NCBI GenBank assembly: GCA_938023885.1
Contig: CALJCU010000476.1
Span: forward strand, 1 to 6,544
DNA length: 6,544 nucleotides
DNA from: an uncultured Prevotella sp.
GTDB lineage: Bacteria > Bacteroidota > Bacteroidia > Bacteroidales > Bacteroidaceae
Direction of reading: 5' to 3'
Part shown: piece after piece, positions 1 to 5,753 of the stretch
How positions within the stretch are numbered: position 1 is the first letter of the stretch
How the letters are laid out: every line of letters starts with the position of its first letter
Made by a program: the position numbers and the translations under genes
Notes under the pieces: generated by a model
The model's input: the letters and a program-made list of their open reading frames with translations, nothing else
Database searches by the model: none
What the model was told of the DNA's origin: nothing

Positions 1-563
1 AGGGTGGGATAGACTGAGTCGATGTCGTGGAAATGAACGATATAAGTCTTCTTCTTAAACACTTTCCATAACAGATAACTGGCTCCAAAGAGACCGACCA
101 CGATGAGGAAGATGATAAGGTGAGAATCGGAGAAGGCAGAGATGAACTGGGAGATAGGGTCGTCGGGCATGATGCGCGGCAGCATGGTCTTTTCGTGTGT
201 CCATCCGAAGGCAGATGTGTCGTTGGCAAGTTGTACCCATACCGAGTCGATGGAGTCGGCGGGCACAATCTTAATATCAGCCACTGCGACATGGTCCCCT
301 CTATAGACGCAGAACGAGTCGGTATTCATTCCCGCTACCTCCTCTTCCGGCATCTGCCGGAGCAAGACAAGAGAGTCGGCACGCACCACAAAGTTATAGT
401 TGTTGGTATAGTGATGCGTCTGGAAGAACGACAACGAGTCGATGGTGCGCTCTGTGAGTGGATAGTTATGGTTGTGTTTGTGCACCGGGCGATGCTGATA
501 ACACGAAGTGAGCATCAGCACGAACATGGTGAACAACATGGGAAAGATATGTCGCAGTCGCAT
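1..563 (-). CDS. Partial lipoprotein with a C-terminal membrane segment, function unknown (3' end outside the window)
   Basis: I do not recognise this gene. The frame is open from ATG at 561-563 to the left edge, giving 187 residues without a stop. Residues 1-21 are a lipoprotein signal: basic MRLRH, a hydrophobic stretch, then the lipobox LTSC with Cys21 as the predicted lipidated residue. A His/Asn-rich linker follows (about 24-33). Residues about 82-130 (SFCVYRGDHVAVADIKIV, then VWVQLAN and AFGWTHEKTML) resemble the alternating pattern of bacterial SH3-like domains; this is only a pattern impression. A strong transmembrane helix lies at about 149-167, followed by the basic stop-transfer KVFKKK at 167-172, so the protein is probably anchored both by lipid and by a helix, with a further domain beyond the edge. 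It starts 28 bp after the fhs stop on the same strand and is probably co-transcribed. The reading frame and signal are clear; the role is not known. Confidence 0.8.
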   Translation of the reverse strand, partial: MRLRHIFPMLFTMFVLMLTSCYQHRPVHKHNHNYPLTERTIDSLSFFQTHHYTNNYNFVVRADSLVLLRQMPEEEVAGMNTDSFCVYRGDHVAVADIKIVPADSIDSVWVQLANDTSAFGWTHEKTMLPRIMPDDPISQFISAFSDSHLIIFLIVVGLFGASYLLWKVFKKKTYIVHFHDIDSVYPT

Positions 564-586
564 AAGCTATGCTATTATAAGCTATG
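562..586. repeat. 10-bp direct repeat (ATAAGCTATG twice) in the fhs-lipoprotein gap
   Basis: ATAAGCTATG occurs at 562-571 and again at 577-586, with a period of 15 bp. The left copy overlaps the ATG of the minus-strand lipoprotein gene at 561-563, so this sits where its translation start lies. Each copy is close to its own reverse complement. It may be a small tandem duplication with no function; a role as a protein or RNA site is speculation. Confidence 0.35.
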
Positions 587-591
587 TTGTT

Positions 592-2274
592 TTAGCTCAG
601 GCCAACAATCTGTCCGTCGACGATGTCGATGCGGTTGGCCTGCGGGTCAGCGGGCAGACCGGGCATGCGAAGGATATTGCCGGCAATGGCAACTATCATG
701 CCGGAGCCTGAATTGATGACAATGTCAGCCACGTCGAGATGGAAACCATCCGTTGGTCCATAGGCTTTCGGGTCAATGGAGAAACTGTACTGTGTCTTGG
801 CGATGCAGACGGGCAGACGCCACAGCCCTAAGTCGTAGATATGTTTGATCTGGGCCTCGGCCTTGTGTGAGAAACTGATGGTGCCGGCACCATAGATGTT
901 CTTGGCCACGGCGATGATTTTGTCTTTGATGTCGTCTTCATTGTTGTAGAGAAGTTTCAACTTAGGGCTGCCACCTTGTGCATCTTCGTCATCAATGGTC
1001 TTGACAACGGTGCCGGCCAGTTCCTCAGCGCCTTTGCCACCTTCCGCAAAGGCGTTGTTGACAGCAAAGGCCACACCGAGCTCTTGCCCGCAATGCTGAC
1101 GTACAGCCTCAATCTCCTCATCCGTGTCTTCAGCGTAGCGGTTGAAGGCCACGACAATTTTCTGACCGAACCGGTGGATATTTTCCACATGTCTATCGAG
1201 GTTCCAGAAGCCCTGGCGGACAGCTTCAAGGTTTGGCTGTTTGATGTCAGCATAAGGAACACCGCCGTGCATCTTCAGTGCCTGAAGCGTCACGACAAGT
1301 ACTGTCAGTGACGGCTGCAGACCGGCGGCACGGCATTTGATGTCGTAGAACTTTTCTGCGCCAAGGTCAGCGCCGAATCCAGCCTCCGTAACGGCGTAGT
1401 CACCGAGAGTCAGTGCTAACTTTGTTGCGACAACAGAGTTGCAACCGTGTGCAATGTTGGCGAATGGTCCGCAATGAACAATAGCGGGTGTACCTTCCGT
1501 GGTCTGTACGAGATTTGGTTTCAGTGCATCCTTGAGCAGTACGGCGACAGCGCCTTCCACCCCCATGTCGCGCACATAGAACGGCTTGTCCTGATAGTCG
1601 AAGCCTAAGAGGATATTGCCGATACGTTGCTTGAGGTCTTCCATACTTGTGGCAAAACACATGATGCCCATAATCTCCGAGGCCGGTGTGATGTCGAAGC
1701 CTGTCTGTGTGGGGATACCGTTGGTGAGCGGGCCGAGGCCTGTGATGATCTGTCGGAGCGAACGGTCATTGATATCAAACACGCGTTTCCACAGAATGGT
1801 CTTGAGACGGAAACCGTCCTTGGCATGCTGGTAGAGGTAGTTGTCGAGGAGGGCGGCAATCATGTTGTTGGCTGTCGTGATGGCATGGAAGTCACCGGTG
1901 AAATGGAGGTTTATCTTATCCATCGGCAGAACCTGTGCATAGCCACCTCCGCAGGCGCCGCCTTTCTGTCCGAAGCAAGGACCGAGAGATGGCTCACGCA
2001 GGGCCACGACGGCTTTCTTGCCGATACTGTTCAGACCAAGGGCCAGACCCACTGATACGGTAGTCTTGCCTATACCGGCTTTCGTAGGGGAGATGGCCGT
2101 GACAAGGATGAGGTGATGCTTCTTGATGCGCTCCTCGTCAATGGCCTTGAGTGATATCTTGGCGATGTAACGGCCATAGGGCTCTGTCATGCCTTGGTCA
2201 AGACCTAATTCCTCTGCAATGTTGTTGATAGGACGGAGTTTTGTCTCTTGCGCTATTTGTATGTCTGTTTTCAT
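592..2274 (-). CDS. fhs: Formate--tetrahydrofolate ligase (10-formyl-THF synthetase)
   Basis: This cytosolic enzyme joins formate to tetrahydrofolate using ATP to make 10-formyl-THF, which feeds purine synthesis, initiator-tRNA formylation and serine/glycine one-carbon exchange. The 560-residue length is normal for a full-length family member. The P-loop is PTKAGIGKTT at 63-72; the conserved block REPSLGP (93-99) leads into the glycine-rich GGACGGGYAQV (106-116) and INLHFTGDFHAIT (121-133), all hallmark FTHFS segments. Many family members have AGEGKTT in the P-loop; the Ile here (AGIGKTT) is, from memory, usual in Bacteroidetes. A Cys stands at 108, where Ala or Thr is common; this is probably neutral. 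ATG at 2272-2274 fits the family N-terminus. No good promoter is seen in the 68 bp upstream, so it probably reads through from ugd. It ends 28 bp before the next minus-strand gene. Identification is secure. Confidence 0.97.
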   Translation of the reverse strand: MKTDIQIAQETKLRPINNIAEELGLDQGMTEPYGRYIAKISLKAIDEERIKKHHLILVTAISPTKAGIGKTTVSVGLALGLNSIGKKAVVALREPSLGPCFGQKGGACGGGYAQVLPMDKINLHFTGDFHAITTANNMIAALLDNYLYQHAKDGFRLKTILWKRVFDINDRSLRQIITGLGPLTNGIPTQTGFDITPASEIMGIMCFATSMEDLKQRIGNILLGFDYQDKPFYVRDMGVEGAVAVLLKDALKPNLVQTTEGTPAIVHCGPFANIAHGCNSVVATKLALTLGDYAVTEAGFGADLGAEKFYDIKCRAAGLQPSLTVLVVTLQALKMHGGVPYADIKQPNLEAVRQGFWNLDRHVENIHRFGQKIVVAFNRYAEDTDEEIEAVRQHCGQELGVAFAVNNAFAEGGKGAEELAGTVVKTIDDEDAQGGSPKLKLLYNNEDDIKDKIIAVAKNIYGAGTISFSHKAEAQIKHIYDLGLWRLPVCIAKTQYSFSIDPKAYGPTDGFHLDVADIVINSGSGMIVAIAGNILRMPGLPADPQANRIDIVDGQIVGLS

Positions 2275-2303
2275 GAGGTATAAAAATGTTCTAAACGGAT
2301 GGA

Positions 2304-2324
2304 GGGCGGGCGCAAGGCCCGTCC
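2304..2324. repeat. G+C-rich REP-like hairpin between ugd and fhs
   Basis: The arms GGGCGGGC (2304-2311) and GCCCGTCC (2317-2324) pair around the loop GCAAG. On the plus strand this is an 8-bp stem with one G-U pair; on the minus (coding) strand the same position is an A-C mismatch. It is markedly more G+C-rich than the surrounding A/T-rich gap. There is no U-tract on the minus-strand side (the sequence after the stem is TCCATCCG), so it is not a classical intrinsic terminator for ugd. The shape suits a dispersed intergenic palindrome or a processing/stability hairpin that could set the ugd to fhs mRNA ratio. Copy number in the genome cannot be judged from this window. Confidence 0.45.
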
Positions 2325-2342
2325 CTATTTGGGTCGGAGAAT

Positions 2343-3590
2343 TTAGTCTCTGAAGAAGAGGTCTCTTGTGTAGACCTTTTGCTTCACGTCATCCAATGTC
2401 TTGTCATAGCGGTTGGCGACGATAGCCTGGGAGAGTTGCTTGAACTTCTCGAGGTCGTTGACGATATGCGATCCGAAGAAGGTAGAGCCATCTTTGAGCG
2501 TTGGCTCATAGATGATGACAGTGGCACCCTTGGCTTTGACACGTTTCATCACACCTTGGATGCTCGACTGACGGAAGTTGTCGGATTGTGACTTCATCGT
2601 CAGTCGGTAGACGCCGATGGTGCACGGATGCTCTCCTGCGGCATTGTATGCGTTTTGGTCGTTGTAACTGTAATAGCCGGCGCGGCGCAATATCTGGTCG
2701 GCAATGAAGTCCTTGCGTGTTCGGTTGCTCTCCACGATGGCCTGGATGAGATTCTCGGGCACATCTTTATAGTTGGCAAGGAGCTGCTTCGTGTCTTTCG
2801 GCAGGCAATAACCGCCATAACCAAAGGACGGATTGTAGAAAGCTCCTATGCGCGGGTCGAGACAGACACCGTCGATGATGTTCTTGCTCGACAGACCTTT
2901 CACCTCGGCGTAAGTGTCGAGTTCGTTGAAATAGCTCACACGCAGCGCCAGATAAGTGTTGGCAAAGAGCTTCACGGCCTCTGCCTCTGTCGTACCCATA
3001 AAAAGAGTAGGGATATCCTGTTTGATGGCACCTTGTTGTAGTAAGGCTGCAAAAGTATGAGCTGCCTTGTCGAGACGCGCATCTCCTTCGGGTCTCCCCA
3101 CGATGATGCGGGAAGGATAAAGATTATCATAAAGCGCCTTCGACTCGCGAAGGAACTCCGGAGCGAAGATGATATTGTCCGAATGGTATTTCTCACGTAC
3201 ATGATCCGTATAGCCAACGGGGATGGTCGACTTGATGACTATGATAGCGGTGGGGTTGACACGCATGACAAGCTCGATGACTTCTTCTACATGAGAAGTA
3301 TCAAAGAAGTTCTTCACACTGTCATAATTGGTTGGTGTGGCAATGACGACAAAGTTAGCCTTGCTGTAGGCTGACTCGCCATCTGTCGTGAACCCGATGT
3401 CGAGTGGTTTCTCCTTCAGGAACTTTTCAATGTAATCGTCCTGAATAGGCGACTGATGCTTCTTGAGCATCTCGATCTTCTCATCCACAATATCCACTGC
3501 TGTGACATGCTGCTGCTGGGCAAGCAGTGTGGCAATGCTCAGTCCGACGTAGCCTGTACCGGCTACCGCAATATTTAGTTTTTCTTGCAT
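2343..3590 (-). CDS. ugd: UDP-glucose 6-dehydrogenase
   Basis: It oxidises UDP-glucose to UDP-glucuronate with two NAD+ in the cytosol, supplying uronic acid for capsule, exopolysaccharide or LPS sugars. The protein has 415 residues, near the ~390-residue short form of enterobacterial Ugd. The N-terminal Rossmann domain has GTGYVG at 11-16 and an acidic residue at 33 after strand 2 (AVDIVD), as expected for NAD binding. The middle segment has IATPTNYD (83-90), STIPVG (121-126) and FAPEFLRES (142-150, with the catalytic-region Glu145). K207 and N211 in EAVKLFANTYLALRVSYFNEL-type sequence and Cys262 in FGYGGYCLPKDTKQL (256-270) supply the catalytic lysine, asparagine and thiol. The C-terminal UDP-binding domain runs about 300-415. 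GDP-mannose dehydrogenase is a related alternative, but the short CLPKDTKQLLANY form favours Ugd. It lies 23 bp after the lipoprotein stop and 68 bp before fhs. No capsule genes are present within the window. Confidence 0.93.
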   Translation of the reverse strand: MQEKLNIAVAGTGYVGLSIATLLAQQQHVTAVDIVDEKIEMLKKHQSPIQDDYIEKFLKEKPLDIGFTTDGESAYSKANFVVIATPTNYDSVKNFFDTSHVEEVIELVMRVNPTAIIVIKSTIPVGYTDHVREKYHSDNIIFAPEFLRESKALYDNLYPSRIIVGRPEGDARLDKAAHTFAALLQQGAIKQDIPTLFMGTTEAEAVKLFANTYLALRVSYFNELDTYAEVKGLSSKNIIDGVCLDPRIGAFYNPSFGYGGYCLPKDTKQLLANYKDVPENLIQAIVESNRTRKDFIADQILRRAGYYSYNDQNAYNAAGEHPCTIGVYRLTMKSQSDNFRQSSIQGVMKRVKAKGATVIIYEPTLKDGSTFFGSHIVNDLEKFKQLSQAIVANRYDKTLDDVKQKVYTRDLFFRD

Positions 3591-3613
3591 CAGGATTTTA
3601 TTATAGGCAATAA

Positions 3614-4459
3614 TTAGTTATTTGCATTTACAGTTGCGCTGACAGCCTCCTTCTTGAGTTTGTTGACTATCGCGTTGGCTTTTTGGTTGACATCGTTGAT
3701 GTTGTCTTTCTTGTAATAACTCCTTGACACGCCATCACTGGAGAGCACAAGGGAGTCGTCATCAAGATAGTCGATAGAGCACGTATCGTTGTGAAGGTCA
3801 GCAACTTTTATCTGTCCATTCCTATTGAATTTCGGGGTGCCGCTTTCAATCATCAGTTCTCCATTCCATAAGTGCCATCCTGTGAAATAACCCAAGGCAG
3901 GATAGACGACGGGACTTTCTTCGGCAAGTGAGTTGTTGTCGTCAATATAACCGACGCTTTGTGCCTGCCAGTCAGGCTTGAGATAGAACCCGTATTCGCG
4001 GGGGATGAGATAGATGGCTTTCAGCGAATCGCTCATGTTGCTCATCATTGCTCTTTCTTGGCTGGTGCTCATGTTATCAGCATTACGCATCTTCGGCATT
4101 ACGATGTAGCACCAGATACCCATGAGCTTGTCCATGTCGACAACGAGGTCTGCCTTTGTGGGGTCTTTCTTGTTAAGCATCACACACAGTCTGTCGCCAA
4201 TCTGAATCTTTCCCAATATACGGCCTTTACGTTTGGCGTCTAAAATATTGTAGGTTACGGGATCTCCCATCGTTTCTGGCAACATCACCACAACTGTGTC
4301 ATTGCAACCGTTGCAGGCAAGGCCGTAAATACCCTGATCTCCCTTAACCCGCTGAGTCAAGGCAGGAGTCTCTTCATCTTTGATCTCTTTTGTGTTGCAT
4401 GAAGTCAGCGTGAGGGTCAGACAGAAGAGTACACTCAGAAAAATAAGTGATGCTCTCAT
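3614..4459 (-). CDS. Predicted lipoprotein with a CxxC motif, function unknown
   Basis: I do not recognise this family. The 281-residue product begins with a clear lipoprotein signal (MRAS, hydrophobic 5-17, lipobox LTSC at 18-21 with Cys21), so the mature protein should be attached to a membrane, probably facing the periplasm or outer surface. After an acidic linker, ACNGC gives a CxxC pair (Cys49, Cys52); further cysteines are at 92, 117 and 227. The C-terminal half alternates hydrophobic and polar residues (GYFTGWHLWNGELMIE, 190-205; CSIDYLDDDSLVLSSDG, 227-243), which suggests a beta-sheet, lipocalin-like or barrel-type domain; that is an impression only. The tail (252-281) is Asn/Lys-rich and probably helical. 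It is the first gene after the promoter at 4485-4516 and the likely lead gene of the minus-strand operon. CxxC could be a redox or metal site, but nothing here shows which. Confidence 0.85.
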   Translation of the reverse strand: MRASLIFLSVLFCLTLTLTSCNTKEIKDEETPALTQRVKGDQGIYGLACNGCNDTVVVMLPETMGDPVTYNILDAKRKGRILGKIQIGDRLCVMLNKKDPTKADLVVDMDKLMGIWCYIVMPKMRNADNMSTSQERAMMSNMSDSLKAIYLIPREYGFYLKPDWQAQSVGYIDDNNSLAEESPVVYPALGYFTGWHLWNGELMIESGTPKFNRNGQIKVADLHNDTCSIDYLDDDSLVLSSDGVSRSYYKKDNINDVNQKANAIVNKLKKEAVSATVNANN

Positions 4460-4484
4460 TGTGTATTTTATTGATTTCTGCTTA

Positions 4485-4516
4485 CAAAGTTAGTTATTAA
4501 TTTCCATATAGGCAAA
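4485..4516 (-). promoter_or_regulatory. Bacteroidetes-type promoter for the minus-strand operon
   Basis: On the minus strand the -33 element TTTG (plus-strand CAAA, 4513-4516) is followed after exactly 20 bp by the -7 element TAACTTTG (plus-strand 4485-4492). This matches the TTTG / TAnnTTTG consensus used by the Bacteroidetes primary sigma factor. Transcription would begin near 4478-4480, giving a leader of about 20 nt before the lipoprotein ATG at 4457-4459. It is the only strong promoter seen for the four minus-strand genes. Confidence 0.75.
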
Positions 4517-4746
4517 TCTTTCTGCATATATTTATTGCAAAATATTCTAACTTACATTTAATTACATTTAGTTCGGCTTATGTTATTCAACACGTAGTTA
4601 AATTGTACAGTTGTAAATACATATCTCTTCTCAGCGACCAAAGAAGGACACGTAAGAGTGGGGCACTGGATTTTTCTGTGGATGAGCCACGCCAATCGCT
4701 AACCTTAAAACTTGCGTTAGACGTACATACTTTCGCCGAAAGATAG
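4517..4746. other. Non-coding stretch between the divergent units; probable left flank of an insertion-sequence remnant
   Basis: No credible gene is seen between the minus-strand promoter and the chimeric gene. The first ~110 bp is very A/T-rich. The part from about 4635 on changes character (more G+C, with a GTGG/CCAC mini-hairpin at 4678-4690) and probably belongs to the left end of the insertion sequence whose N-terminal protein follows; no IS terminal repeat could be confirmed because the other end is lost. A perfect 6-bp inverted repeat CTTTCG-C-CGAAAG (4730-4742) lies just upstream of the -7 box of the chimeric gene and could be an operator. Confidence 0.4.
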
Positions 4747-4754
4747 TACCTTTG
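4747..4754 (+). promoter_or_regulatory. -7 promoter element directly before the chimeric gene
   Basis: TACCTTTG matches TAnnTTTG and is followed by CA, a common continuation in Bacteroidetes promoters. No TTTG-like -33 box is found 19-21 bp upstream (4722-4727 reads CGTACA), so the promoter is weak or activator-dependent. The element ends only 5 bp before the ATG at 4760, so transcription would start at or next to the start codon, giving a leaderless mRNA, unless translation begins at Met9 (4784). Confidence 0.5.
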
Positions 4755-4759
4755 CACTT

Positions 4760-5476
4760 ATGAATCAGAAGGACAACATAAATATGTATAAGGGTCTGGC
4801 AGTTTACTTTCTACCAGAAGGTGTGCTGAATTACTTTGATATAGTAGCATTTGCTGAGGAGCCACCAAAGAAGAATGATGTTCTTTATTCGAGCGAACTT
4901 CACATATACCTAGACGAGAAGGACAATCGCTCTTCTGATATGAGGGATGCGGAAAGTAAAGGGTATACAGAAGACAAGCAGATTCTAGACTTTCCTGTCC
5001 GTGGACGCAAGGCTGTAATCCATATACGACGCAGGCGTTGGCTTATGCCGGACTGCTCATGTCAAGTAGTAGATTTGCACAAGAAGGCAGAAATAGCCAA
5101 TATTGGCGAGTTTATCAAACAATTGCCATTACGGTATGGAACAAAGATCGGAAGTGATGGGCACGGACTCAGCTTAGGGCAAAAGCAGCGCATACTTATT
5201 GCACGAGCAATCTGTAAGAACCCGGATTACATTTTCCTTGATGAAGCAACCAATTCACTTGATGCCAACAACGAACATGATATAATGGAACATCTGGGCA
5301 CATTCATAAAAGGCAGGACGGCTGTGATAATCGCGCATCGTCTAAGTACGGTTCGAACTGCTGATAACATTGTAGTCATCAAGCAGGGATCTATAGTGGA
5401 GCAAGGTACTCATGAAGAGCTTATTGCCAGGTATGGCATTTATTATTCTTTGGTTCGGAATCAATTATCGGTGTAG
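4760..5476 (+). pseudogene. Chimera: ISAon1-type transposase N-terminal protein fused to the C-terminal part of a peptide/bacteriocin ABC exporter ATPase
   Basis: The 238-residue frame is intact but joins two unrelated fragments. Residues 1 to about 104 match the N-terminal region protein of ISAon1-type Bacteroidetes insertion sequences: LPEGVLNYFDI (18-28), HIYLDEKD (48-55), ESKGY (65-69) and DFPVRGRKAVIHIRRRRWL (77-95). From about 105-110 it becomes the end of an ABC-exporter ATPase: AEIANIGEFIKQLPL (110-124), signature LSLGQKQR (137-144), Walker B YIFLDEAT (157-164), D-loop SLD (166-168), H-loop IAHRLS (191-196), then VEQGTHEEL and the usual C-terminal end YYSLVRNQL. The family assignment is closest to peptidase-containing, bacteriocin-type exporters. 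Walker A, Q-loop, membrane domain and peptidase domain are all missing, and the IS catalytic transposase is absent, so neither ATP-driven export nor transposition is expected. The DNA junction is near 5070. The fusion is in frame, so a protein could be made; whether it has any role is unknown. An assembly misjoin is an alternative. Confidence 0.8.
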
Positions 5477-5511
5477 ATTATGGTTTTAAAAAAGTAAAAA
5501 GAACGTGAAAA

Positions 5512-5543
5512 TTTGGACGTAAACTAATAATAGTCTAACTTTG
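5512..5543 (+). promoter_or_regulatory. Consensus Bacteroidetes promoter with no adjacent gene
   Basis: TTTG (5512-5515), a 20-bp spacer, then TAACTTTG (5536-5543) give a full match to the TTTG / TAnnTTTG consensus. Transcription would start near 5550. The next gene start is about 200 bp further on and has its own promoter, so this one either makes a long leader for the DUF177 operon or drives a short non-coding RNA. It may also be inherited from the lost bacteriocin-export locus. Confidence 0.65.
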
Positions 5544-5549
5544 GGGTGA

Positions 5550-5643
5550 CCATAACAGGCTATTATACTATAAAGGTATTTTCATTCGTGTTAAACGTTG
5601 CCTAATAAGCCGTCTGATAAACGGTAGGAATTATCCTTTTTTT
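5550..5643 (+). ncRNA. Candidate small structured RNA or leader after the orphan promoter
   Basis: The stretch from the predicted start (about 5550) to a run of seven T (5637-5643) would be roughly 95 nt. Two alternative pairings are visible: GGCTATTA (5558-5565) with TAATAAGCC (5603-5611, one bulged A), or CCTA/CCGT (5601-5604 and 5610-5613) with ACGGTAGG (5621-5628). The two share bases 5603-5604 and 5610-5611 and are mutually exclusive. The second hairpin ends 8 nt before the T-run; a weak AGGA/TCCT stem abuts the T-run directly. No known RNA family is recognised. This could equally be decayed spacer DNA. Confidence 0.3.
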
Positions 5644-5647
5644 GTAA

Positions 5648-5694
5648 TGCTGCAAGAAGATTGATAATTTATTTTTCTTCAAAACCTTGCAGCA
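5648..5694. repeat. 9-bp perfect inverted repeat overlapping the DUF177 promoter
   Basis: TGCTGCAAG (5648-5656) and CTTGCAGCA (5686-5694) are perfect reverse complements separated by 29 bp of A/T-rich DNA. An inner AAGA (5657-5660) and TCTT (5676-5679) can extend the stem across a bulge. The right arm contains the CTTG that serves as the -33 element of the promoter at 5686-5718, so a protein bound here, or a hairpin ending upstream transcription, would affect the ribosomal/fatty-acid operon. Confidence 0.6.
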
Positions 5695-5718
5695 ATTCAG
5701 AAAAAAGCAGTAACTTTG
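5686..5718 (+). promoter_or_regulatory. Promoter of the DUF177-rpmF-fabH operon
   Basis: CTTG (5686-5689, one mismatch to TTTG) is followed by a 21-bp spacer and TAACTTTG (5711-5718), a full TAnnTTTG match. The predicted start near 5723-5727 leaves about 30 nt before the ATG at 5754, a normal leader, but only a few nt before the GTG at 5730; this spacing supports the ATG as the true start. Confidence 0.7.
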
Positions 5719-5753
5719 CAGTCTAAAGTGTGAAAAGGTCCATAGAAGGGTCC

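Noticed and set aside
120..716. Plus-strand open frame of 198 codons over the fhs 3' end and the partial lipoprotein gene
   Set aside because: It lies antisense to two frames with clear family motifs or a lipoprotein signal, is rich in His/Arg/Cys in a way typical of a reverse-strand shadow, and shows no domain.
976..2055. Several plus- and minus-strand open frames inside fhs
   Set aside because: All overlap the well-conserved fhs coding frame and have low-complexity, non-family translations; they are shadows of its codon use.
2379..3374. Open frames in other frames within ugd
   Set aside because: The ugd frame carries all family motifs through this interval; the alternatives have no recognisable features.
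3959..4243. Plus-strand 94-codon frame within the CxxC lipoprotein gene
   Set aside because: It has no own promoter and is antisense to a frame with a convincing signal peptide and an upstream consensus promoter.
4760..5476. Functional ABC transporter ATP-binding protein
   Set aside because: Although signature, Walker B, D-loop and H-loop are present, Walker A and Q-loop are missing and the first ~104 residues belong to an IS protein, so ATP hydrolysis or export is not expected.
4517..5476. Complete insertion sequence
   Set aside because: Only the N-terminal IS protein is present; no DDE transposase frame, terminal inverted repeats or target duplication could be found.
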